Source: Alentia gelatinosa
Lineage: Eukaryota; Annelida; Polychaeta; Phyllodocida; Polynoidae
Assembly: GCA_950022655.1 (NCBI GenBank)
Contig: OX465592.1
Span: 248,001-312,000 of the forward strand
Direction: 5' to 3'
Length of the DNA stretch: 64,000 nucleotides
Part shown: one piece after another, positions 55,192 to 64,000 of the stretch
How the letters are laid out: the number at the start of each line of letters is the position of its first letter
Position numbering within the stretch: the stretch's first letter is position 1
Program-made: the position numbers and the translations under genes
The notes under the pieces: generated by a model
Seen by the model: the letters and a program-made list of their open reading frames with translations, nothing else
Database searches by the model: none
What the model was told of the DNA's origin: nothing

Positions 55192-56028
55192 CCATATTGA
55201 AACCGCACCCGGAGACTACGCTTGGCGAGTGGAGGCTGCTGGAGTAGGCAGAGCACGTTGGTGGGGGGAGAGTGGAGGGGGCATACAGAGGGCCGACGAC
55301 CTCCCCCCGCCCCCGCCCACCACCACAGGCCACCCACCGCTACAAGCCCGCCCTAAAAACACGCCCGCAACATCGTCAAATTCTCCACATTTTACACCGC
55401 CAATATTTTCCCGATTTCACTCCACCTTTTTTAATTCTTTTTGAAGCGGAGAGGCGTTCGGTGCACATCAGAAGGTTCGGTCAGCGCGGGTTTTGTGCGG
55501 ATTATAAACACGGGTGACGTGTTCCGATGAAGGCAGTATTTTGGTGGCAACATCGGGTAAAATGTCGGGAGCTTCTCGGCGTGTTACGCCGCATGCAGAC
55601 CCTGCTCAGAAACAGGGAGGGTGTCGACGTCTATCCCGGGAACCCATCATAAACACCGCCTCTAGGAAGGATTCCAGGAAGTGTGTGGTCGGGGTGATAA
55701 AAACGTGAGCTGCAATTGAAGTGGGAGTTACACCAATTACACTTAAGTCCCGGCGGAGGCAATTAGATGGGAGGGAATAGTGTGTGTCGGGTTGGGTGGC
55801 AAGTGGGACGCTGTGAGACACCTGATGAGACCCACACAAAACTCAAAGGCCACATTGGTATTACCTCCAGATCGAATTAGAGCCTGCCTAAATATAATCA
55901 GCGATTGGCAATGACTAGAAACACCCATGAGGCAAACTAGTAAGTAATGTAAATCCTCAATGATCCTAATATCCACTACAAAATGTATATATGTATATAT
56001 GAATGTATGAAGTGTGAGAACCTGGGGC
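55192..56028. other. Unique stretch, no recognisable gene
   Basis: Small frames on both strands with no recognisable domain. A C-rich tract (CCCCCCGCCCCCGCCCACC) at ~55300. No array. Confidence 0.35.
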
Positions 56029-56419
56029 CCGTTTAATAATCTAGACATGTACCTCGTGCAAGGGTTATCGTTTAACGATATTTAGGTTCATTCGCTAAAT
56101 CCCAATACCCATCTACCGACTTGAACGATTAGTTCCCAAAATCGTATAGGAGTCGTTGAACTTGTCGCAGGCGAATTACGTAGCCCTTCGCTCGACCGGC
56201 GGACATGGAGAGGAGAGGGTGGTGGGCATCAGTCCTGGACACATGAATGGTCGGAACACTCCGTACATGAGTGGTCTGAAGTCGGTAGGTGTGTATTGAG
56301 CTTAAGACGGTAGTAACTGTCTATAAAGTCATCTATACGTGTTGAATAAAGCCGACCCACGCCGTCCCGTCCTTGGCGTACAGAAAAGTACATTACGATC
56401 TTTGATTATTACACGGGCC
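56029..56419 (+). mobile_element. Family G inverted-repeat element, copy 2
   Basis: Left terminus GGGCCCGTTTAATAATCTAG. The right terminus TTTGATTATTACACGGGCC is its imperfect inverse, present once. The middle shares CCCATCTACCGACTTGAACG and CGTATAGGAGTCG with family D copy 1, so either family G carries a family D fragment or the two are related. Nearly the same length as the copy 1 body without its array and without the nested family C element. Confidence 0.65.
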
Positions 56420-56857
56420 TATGTTTATATTTGTACACAAGTTATCAATAACTGATTATAGATGGATCAGAAAGAGAGTTTACCAAAAAGGACATGTACA
56501 TTACAGAAGAGACACGTAGTGTTAAGGACTATGACTTTCTGATCTAGACAACGCTTACTTTATACCAATATATTGTAAGGCTACAGGGTCAAAGCAAACC
56601 GGAATGTATTCTGATGTCCCTGTAGGATAAACAAAGAAAATAAGCCCTGATATCAGCATATATTTTACCAGGAAAACCCACTCCCACCATGATGGGAAGG
56701 TATAAAAAGGCTGACAGGGAGAAATGTTATCGCCCTCTCCAAGACTAACATTATGTCTGGCTGCACAAGCACGCCCGGCGCGACGTGTCCGCCTCGTGTT
56801 TCACGGCGCGGCGCGGGAAGTTTCTGTTCTCCACCCGGGACCATGATCCGTGTGTGG
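56420..56857. other. Unique stretch
   Basis: No recognisable gene, RNA or repeat. Confidence 0.35.
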
Positions 56858-58545
56858 TGTGATGAGGGGTGAGTGAGGGCGGGTGATGAGGGGTGAGGGC
56901 AGGCGATGTGATGAGGGGTGAGGGCGGGCGATGTGATGAGGGGTGAGTGAGGGCGATGTGATGAGGGGTGAGTGAGGGCGGGTGATGAGGGGTGAGGGCA
57001 GGCGATGTGATGAGGGGTGAGGGCGGGCGGGTGGTGTGATGAGGGGTGAGTAAGGGCGATGTGATGAGGGGTGAGTGAGGGCGATGTGATGAGGGGTGAG
57101 TGAGTGAGGGCGATGTGATGAGGGGTGAGTGAGTGAGGGCGATGTGATGAGGGGTGAGTGAGGGCGGGTGATGAGGGGTGAGGGCGATGTGATGAGGGGT
57201 GAGTGAGGGCGATATGATGAGGGGTGAGTGAGGGCGATGTGATGAGGGGTGAGGGTGGGCGATGTGATGAGGGGTGAGTGAGGGCAATGTGATGAGGGGT
57301 GAGGGAGGGCGATGTGATGAGGGGTGAGGGCGGGCGATGTGATGAGGGGTGAGGGGGGCGATGTGATGAGGGGTGAGGGAGGGCGATGTGATGAGGAGTG
57401 AGGGTGGTGTGATGAGGAGTGAGGGCGGTGTGATGAGGGGTGAGTGAGGGCGATGTGATGAGGGGTGAGTGAGGGCGATGTGATGAGGGGTGAGTGAGGG
57501 CGATGTGATGAGGGGTGAGTGAGGGCGATGTGATGAGGGGTGAGTGAGGGCGATGTGATGAGGGGTGAGGGTAATGTGATGAGGGGTGAGTGAGGGCAAT
57601 GTGATGAGGGGTGAGGGCGGGCGATGTGATGAGGGGTGAGTGAGGGTGATGTGATGAGGGGTGAGGGTAATGTGATGAGGGGTGAGTGAGGGTGATGTGA
57701 TGAGGGGTGAGTGAGGGTGGTGTGATGAGGGGTGAGTGAGGGCGATGTGATGAGGGGTGAGGGCAGGCAGGTGGTGTGATGAGGGGTGAGGGCGGGCGAT
57801 GTGATGAGGGGTGAGGGCGGGCGATGTGATGAGGGGTGAGTGAGGGCGATGTGATGAGGGGTGAGGGCGATGTGATGAGGGGTGAGGGCGGGCGATGTGA
57901 TGAGGGCGGGCAATGTGATGAGGGGTGAGGGCGGGCGATGTGATGAGGACGGGCGATGTGATGAGGGGTGAGGGCGATGTGTTGAGGGGTGAGGGCGGGC
58001 GATGTGATGAGGGGTGAGGGCGGGCGATGTGATGAGGGCGGGCGATGTGATGAGGGGTGAGGGCGATGTGTTGAGGGGTGAGGGCGGGCGATGTGATGAG
58101 GGGTGAGGGCGATGTGTTGAGGGGTGAGGGCGGGCAATGTGATGAGGGGTGAGGGCGGGCGATGTGATGAGGGCGGGCGATGTGATGAGGGCGGGCGATG
58201 TGATGAGGGGTGAGGGCGGGCGATGTGATGAGGGCGGGCGATGTGATGAGGGGTGAGGGCGATGTGTTGAGGGGTGAGGGCGGGCGATGTGATGAGGGGT
58301 GAGGGAGGGCGATGTGATGAGGGCGGGCGATGTGATGAGGGCGGGCGATGTGATGAGGGGTGAGGGCGGGCGATGTGATGAGGGCGGGCGATGTGATGAG
58401 GGGTGAGGGCGATGTGTTGAGGGGTGAGGGCGATGTGATGAGGGGTGAGTGAGGGCGATGTGATCAGGGGTGAGTGAGGGCGATGTGATGAGGAGTGAGG
58501 GCGATGTGATGAGGGGTGAGGGCGATGTGATGAGGGGCGGGCGGG
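56858..58545. repeat. Variable-length tandem repeat, 17-25-bp unit
   Basis: The unit core is GATGTGATGAGGGGTGAG followed by TGAGGGC, GGCGGGC or GGC. In 57880-58440 longer blocks recur, marked by GATGTGTTGAGGGG at ~57978, 58068, 58107, 58267 and 58413. The minus-strand frame of 635 codons (HPSSHRPHSPLITSPS) is the longest in the window and is a repeat artefact. Confidence 0.95.
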
Positions 58546-58647
58546 AGACGGCGGAGACAGGGAGGGTCTCAAACCGCACTCAATGCACCCCCAACATCAT
58601 CTTTTCGGTAAGTCCCTTAAGCTCTTCTCATTCTCAATATCATACAT

Positions 58648-58755
58648 TAACAAAGAAATGAGTGTTTGGTGTGTGTCCCTGTTCACCATCGAGTAAGGAG
58701 CTTGCAGTAATATGAACGAGGCGATTGCTGAGTGAATATTCTGATACCAAACCCA
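58648..58755 (+). mobile_element. Family B MITE, copy 4
   Basis: The left arm AGTGTTTGGTGTGTGTCCC and core AATATGAACGAGGCGATTGC are present. The right arm is reduced to ACCAAACCC. Confidence 0.7.
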
Positions 58756-59099
58756 ATTTACAAAAAAGGACATCACTCATACCTGGAAATTCTCCTCGCC
58801 TTTACGACTCATGGACGGCAGTCTGATTTTCCTCTTTTCCGTTATCCACACCTTAACTGAATATCATCTGAATTCTATTCGCATGCTCTCAGATATTATG
58901 TCACGTCAACTCCGAGGAAGATATGGCCACTTGTATCCGAAACCAATATTGTGAATTTCTGTTATTTCACAGATTTAGTCCCTTATCATGAGCTAGTCTT
59001 AAGGTGTCTCAGGCAGAGGGCGTCAGCATCACAGCGGGATTTATGGATGGGGGTGGTGGTAGTTAGTTGGAATTAATCGTAAGAGAATTCTATCCACAT
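58756..59099. other. Unique stretch
   Basis: Nothing recognised beyond flanking elements. Confidence 0.3.
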
Positions 59100-59440
59100 T
59101 GGACAACTGACTTCTGATATTCTGAGCTATTTGAGGCCGCCGATGAAGGAACGAGTACTTAATCTTAGTCTCCAGGGGTTAAATTGGTTAGCGGTGGTTA
59201 GTCTGTGTGTGGCAGGACCATTTCTCCTCACCCAGCGACTAATTATGGGTCAATATCGGTAAGCACCACGGGGGTATTACTTAAACCCCATTGTCGCCAA
59301 CAACGGGAAGGAACAGGTTCCTTAATTCATCAACTGCAATTCATCAGCGACAAAGGTGCATTTCTATGGAGGGTATTTTCTAATCTAAGGCAAATTTCTG
59401 GAGTCTCCACTCCATTTTGAGGCCTCGCCTGAGCTTATGA
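59100..59440 (-). mobile_element. Family D element, copy 3 (reverse orientation)
   Basis: On the minus strand GCTCAGGCGAGGCCTCAAAA, CCTTTGTCGCTGATGAATTG, TAATACCCCCGTGGTGC, ACCGATATTGACCCATAATT and AGTCGCTGGGTGAGGAGAAA run in the same order as copy 2 (17590-17960). TTTGTCGC near 59363 corresponds to the TIR of copy 1. Confidence 0.65.
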
Positions 59441-59509
59441 TTGTTTTTTTTGTCGTTGATTTCAGAACATTTAAATTCCGAAATTGTAAGGTGTGATATG
59501 GCCTTAAGT

Positions 59510-60530
59510 AGGATATCGTCATATGACGGGTATTAGAGCTGTGTGGAGCTCTATAGTTATGTAGGATATCGTCATATGACGGGTATTAGAGCTGTGTGGA
59601 GCTCTATAGTTATGTAGGACATCGGTCATATGACGGGTATTAGAGCTGTGTGGAGCTCTATAGTTATGTAGGACATCGGTCATATGACGGGTATTAGAGC
59701 TGTATGGAGCTCTGTGGTTATGTAGGACATCGGTCATATGACGGGTATTAGAGCTGTGGGGAGCTCTATAGTTATGTAGGACGTCGGTCATATGACGGGT
59801 ATTAGAGCTGTGTGGAGCTCTATAGTTATGTAGGATATCGTCATATGACGGGTATTAGAGCTGTGTGGAGCTCTATAGTTATGTAGGACGTCGGTCATAT
59901 GACGGGTATTAGAGCTGTGTGGAGCTCTATAGTTATGTAGGACATCGGTCATATGACGGGTATTAGAGCTGTGTGGAGCTCTATAGTTATGTAGGACATC
60001 GGTCATATGACGGGTATTAGAGCTGTATGGAGCTCTATAGTTATGTAGGACATCGGCCATATGATGGTTATTAGAGCTGTATGGAGCTCTATAGTTATGT
60101 AGCACATCGGTCATATGACGGGTATTAGAGCTGTGTGGAGCTCTATAGTTATGTAGGACATCAGTCATATGGCGGGTTATAGAGCTGTATGGAGCTCTAT
60201 AGTTATGTAGCACATCGGTCATATGACGGGTATTAGAGCTGTGTGGAGCTCTATAGTTATGTAGGACATTGGTCATATGACGGGTATTAGAGCTGTGTGG
60301 AGCTCTATAGTTATGTAGGACGTCAGTCATATGACGGGTATTAGAGCTGTGTGGAGCTCTATAGTTATGTAGGACGTCGGTCATATGACGGGTAATAGAG
60401 CTGTATGGAGCTCTATAGTTATGTAGCACATCGGTCATATGACGGGTATTAGAGCTGTGTGGAGCTCTATAGTTATGTAGGACATTGGTCATATGACGGG
60501 TATTAGAGCTGTATGGAGCTCTATAGTTAC
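59510..60530. repeat. Tandem repeat, 54-bp unit x ~19
   Basis: The unit is GTCATATGACGGGTATTAGA, GCTGTGTGGAGCTCTATAGT, TATGTAGGACATCG. It contains two inverted repeats: TCATATGA, and AGAGCT against AGCTCT. The first two units lack one G before GTCATATG. 54 is a multiple of three, giving the minus-strand frame with TDVLHNYRAPHSSNTRHM. Confidence 0.96.
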
Positions 60531-61735
60531 ATAGCTGACATCTGTAGCTCTATCCCCACACAGCGCGCGGCTTTCTCCTCTTTAACACCTCGACTACCCT
60601 CCTGTGGAGAGTCTCAGGGGTCAGAGTATTGCTCTGCTGGCCTACCCCTCTATCTGTTGTGCCACATGTGCAGCCAACCTGAGATCTCTTTTTTGAGACT
60701 CTATGTTTATTTCATCTCTCATTCATACGTGTATGAGTTTTCCAGATGCATCAGTTACTGAACACAATTCCACATCGTTGATTGGACATTTCAGTGTAAT
60801 CAGAGGGAAAAAAAGGAAAAAAAGAAAGGGAGTAAAGTACTACATGAGACCATGGTCATGGCATCAATACAAACTAGCTTATTGAGTTGGATACGATGAA
60901 TTTGTTCAGAGGAAGATCTTTAGAGCGAGTTCTGAATCCAAGATAGAAAGCTATTCTACGTTGGGAACATCCCCATGGTTTTATATCATCATATAAATTA
61001 TTTATAAATGATCAAAATTTACCAAAGTTTTATGTCGAATTTTTTCTTTTCAAATTTCATTTCATTTTTTAATTTTGAATCACAACATATGATAACATCA
61101 GTTCTTCTGTGGTGATGGAGCCCCATATAAGGGTACAGCCTGTCGCAGAAAGTCACAGAAGCCACGGCAACACGACTGTCCACTCTCAGAATCCACGTTT
61201 AAGCAAGGCTGTAGAATAGCAAAACGTTTCACAGAGACTACGAGTACGTGAACCAGACCTCTGCTGGGCGAGTGAAGGCCACATTGCCGTGGTTACCGAG
61301 ACTTCCGGTCTGTGTAATCGCCCGCAGCGGGTCTCGGCGATTCGCCGATCAATGTCGCGTCTTCACGGACCATCTGAGATTTGGTGCTCGACGTTCGTCA
61401 TCAGGTATCTAAACTGTATCATGATGCGAACACCCCACCTTAGATACCTCGATATCTACGCGTTACGCATTATTATTCAATAAGGGAGGTTTATAAAATG
61501 TCTCGGAAGACATGAAGTGACAGGAGTCTGCCATTTTAAAGTTTTCCACCCAGGTGAGAGCTTCACCCTCTCAACCAATCAGATTGCGTTATTTTTTTCA
61601 AAGCGTGCAGTCTCCCAAAGCGTGCAGTCTGTGGATATCCAAGGTTACGAGTTGAAAGCTACACGGCGTAGTATGCAGTATTCCTGGAACGACTTTACGT
61701 CTGGGAGCAGTTCACAGACAAACAGAGTTGGTGAA
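60531..61735. other. Unique 1.2-kb stretch, no recognisable gene
   Basis: A+T-rich part at ~60960-61090. Open frames of 60-84 codons on the plus strand have no recognisable domains. No repeats seen. Confidence 0.35.
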
Positions 61736-62695
61736 TGGGTGTCTGATAACAGGTCTCACAGCAGGCTCTGACAGATGGGTGTCTGATAACAGGTCTCACA
61801 GCAGGCTCTGACAGATGGGTGTCTGATAACAGGTCTCACAGCAGGCTCTGACAGATGGGTGTCTGATAACAGGTCTCACAGCAGGCTCTGACAGATGGGT
61901 GTCTGATAACAGGTCTCACAGCAGGCTCTGACAGATGGGTGTCTGATAACAGGTCTCACAGCAGGCTCTGACAGATGGGTGTCTGATAACAGGTCTCACA
62001 GCAGGCTCTGACAGATGGGTGTCTGATAACAGGTCTCACAGCAGGCTCTGACAGATGGGTGTCTGATAACAGGTCTCACAGCAGGCTCTGACAGATGGGT
62101 GTCTGATAACAGGTCTCACAGCAGGCTCTGACAGATGGGTGTCTGATAACAGGTCTCACAGCAGGCTCTGACAGATGGGTGTCTGATAACAGGTCTCACA
62201 GCAGGCTCTGACAGATGGGTGTCTGATAACAGGTCTCACAGCAGGCTCTGACAGATGGGTGTCTGATAACAGGTCTCACAGCAGGCTCTGACAGATGGGT
62301 GTCTGATAACAGGTCTCACAGCAGGCTCTGACAGATGGGTGTCTGATAACAGGTCTCACAGCAGGCTCTGACAGATGGGTGTCTGATAACAGGTCTCACA
62401 GCAGGCTCTGACAGATGGGTGTCTGATAACAGGTCTCACAGCAGGCTCTGACAGATGGGTGTCTGATAACAGGTCTCACAGCAGGCTCTGACAGATGGGT
62501 GTCTGATAACAGGTCTCACAGCAGGCTCTGACAGATGGGTGTCTGATAACAGGTCTCACAGCAGGCTCTGACAGATGGGTGTCTGATAACAGGTCTCACA
62601 GCAGGCTCTGACAGATGGGTGTCTGATAACAGGTCTCACAGCAGGCTCTGACAGATGGGTGTCTGATAACAGGTCTCACAGCAGGCTCTGACAGA
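61736..62695. repeat. Homogeneous 40-bp tandem repeat x 24
   Basis: TGGGTGTCTGATAACAGGTC then TCACAGCAGGCTCTGACAGA is repeated exactly 24 times over 960 bp. I find no substitution between units on reading through. This is by far the most uniform long-unit array in the window. Confidence 0.98.
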
Positions 62696-63284
62696 AGTGT
62701 ACCGCCATTTGATATTCAGTACCCTTCATGTCAGGTATTTTATCACTATAGAGAAAACAGTGTGTGTCTTTGATGAGAGCAAACACATGTGTGTTTAGTG
62801 CAATTACTGGCACTATCAATACGAGTTCTGCAAAATGGTTCTAATGTACGCTTTGAATTGACAGGCACCCTGATCTATTTATAGACGCGGGTTACCTCGC
62901 AGTAGCAGACACAACGTTGCCTCCACATTACAGAGGTTTTTTAAATAGTACTGGGCGCAGCTCCCATGATCCTTTTCGTGAACCAGCGACCACTTCCTGT
63001 TGCTGATGACTCTAAACCTATAACACTGTACGGCAACCAGCGGCAACCAGCGGCGCATAGAAACTGCTGGTTCCTGTAATCCTCCAATAGAGGATGGGAA
63101 CCAGCGTTTGGCAGCTAACCTAGACTGGTTCCCTGTCCAAATAACCTAGGAACAAATGGTATGTTCATTGATGAATGCGCGTGCAATTATAAATGGATAA
63201 CAATTACAATGTTTGGGTTACATTCAGTATATGGGTCACTTTCTGTAACCCACTTGCACCCAGTCAACTTGTCCTTTCTGCACT
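62696..63284. other. Unique stretch with GAACCAGC repeats
   Basis: GAACCAGCG, CAACCAGCGG (twice in tandem at 63037-63056) and inverted CTGGTTCC occur several times at 62990-63135. This may be the remains of another inverted-repeat element. No gene. Confidence 0.4.
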
Positions 63285-63455
63285 GCCTGAATCTGGGATC
63301 AAAACATATCAAGCACCAGTAGGTCCTGAGGTTTTTTGGTCTTGAGTGATTGGTCATGGTCAGCTGGGCACCCCTCTATGACCCTGGGACACTGGGTCCC
63401 TGTCCCGTTCTCAATATCACAGTGAATGACACACAGATAGTGAAGGGATTCTTTC
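63285..63455 (-). repeat. Dispersed repeat M, copy 2 (reverse orientation)
   Basis: On the minus strand AATCCCTTCACTATCTGTG, GACCATGACCAATCACTC, CTGGTGCTTGATATG and CAGGCAGTGCAGAAAG match copy 1 in order, with ~60 extra internal bases. Confidence 0.7.
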
Positions 63456-63852
63456 ATGCAGTACGTTGGAAGTCTATATGGGACAACTCTAACCTCTAGG
63501 CGATGTATGTAGCGCGTGCAAGCTTGGGCTACCTTGGAATTGTTATTCACTCATAATTCCTAAATCCTCGCTCATCCATCAATAATGGACATACCATGTA
63601 GATACTTGTATGGCACAATGCACATCTTCTCTAGAACAGACAATGAGGAACATATCATTTGCTCTTAGTTTCTGCTCCCTTCAGGATTGGCATTCAACGT
63701 GTCCAATACCTAAGATTAAGTGCTCTCAGATGAATACTAGTGCCGAATGATCGTTAGTATCTGTTACACTGTACGATGTCCCTTACAATGTATGTCAAAC
63801 ATACGACCATTTGTACGAACGATTCACATGCCTCCCTACGATCTGCTTTGTG
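63456..63852. other. Unique stretch
   Basis: No recognisable gene or RNA. The last ~80 bases (TACGATG, ATACGACC, TACGATCTG) resemble parts of the array that follows. Confidence 0.3.
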
Positions 63853-64000
63853 TGATGACGTCGGTCGTACATCGTTGACAGATCGCGTCGTCCGCTGCTC
63901 GTATCGTATCGTGATGACGTCGGTCGTACATCGTTGACAGATCGCGTCGTCCGCTGCTCGTATCGTATCGTGATGACGTCGGTCGTACATCGTTGACAGA
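63853..64000. repeat. Tandem repeat, 59-bp unit, continues past window end
   Basis: Copies start TGATGACGTCGGTCGTACAT at 63853, 63912 and 63971. The third is cut by the window end. Units are identical where both are visible and contain a CRE-like TGACGTC. Confidence 0.9.

Noticed and set aside
56665..58572. 635-codon minus-strand open frame rich in HPSSHRPHSPLITS
   Set aside because: It is the 17-25-bp array read in a frame without stops. Overlapping long frames exist in other phases, and the unique flanks add no recognisable domain.

Overview
This window looks like non-coding DNA from a repeat-rich animal genome, most likely a marine invertebrate such as a mollusc, another lophotrochozoan or an amphioxus-like chordate. 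That assignment is inference. It rests on the absence of any bacterial-style gene layout, the many short inverted-repeat (MITE-like) elements, one solo LTR, and metazoan-type promoter motifs. I find no rRNA, no convincing tRNA and no protein-coding gene I can defend. Nearly every long open frame is a tandem repeat read in a frame that happens to lack stops.

The dominant feature is tandem repetition. About 40 arrays with largely unrelated units (7 to 120 bp) cover roughly 37 kb of the 64 kb, summed from my own boundaries. The largest are a 76-bp unit x ~47 (7069-10634), 55 bp x ~46 (14486-17002), 39 bp x ~62 (21252-23659), 37 bp x ~62 (3340-5660), 47-56 bp x ~40 (33452-35563), 120 bp x ~16.5 (1171-3165), 27 bp in several blocks (52126-54066), 17 bp x ~105 (26859-28674), 45 bp x ~39 (50099-51849) and a 21-25 bp unit (56858-58545). 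Several arrays show block duplication of many units at once. Two are almost perfectly homogeneous (10 bp x 47 at 45129-45600; 40 bp x 24 at 61736-62695).

Between the arrays lie dispersed repeats recognised only because copies recur within the window. I call them families A, B, C, D, F and G (inverted-repeat elements), K (single copy with good TIRs) and J, H, L, M (dispersed sequence without clear ends). There is also a 293-bp foldback element with a 5-bp target duplication (24216-24508) and a 550-bp solo LTR on the minus strand with a 4-bp target duplication (43522-44071).

The most interesting pattern is that minisatellites appear to be born at the ends of these elements. In family G copy 1 the right terminal inverted repeat is amplified into the 31-bp array at 530-962, while copy 2 (56029-56419) keeps a single end. 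In family A copy 4 the right terminus is amplified ~13-fold into the 32-bp array at 32296-32716, while copy 3 (23734-24080) keeps a single end. Two more arrays start exactly where an element is cut off (7069 and 50099).

Candidate regulatory DNA is scattered in the unique stretches: ETS-CRE composites (19749, 36086), a CRE/YY1-like/BANP-type cluster (14081-14445), NRF1-like sites (18166-18209), a CTCF-like plus perfect DR1 cluster (24853-24938) and an NF-Y/E-box/ETS cluster (51924-52060). These are motif matches only; no transcript is visible here.
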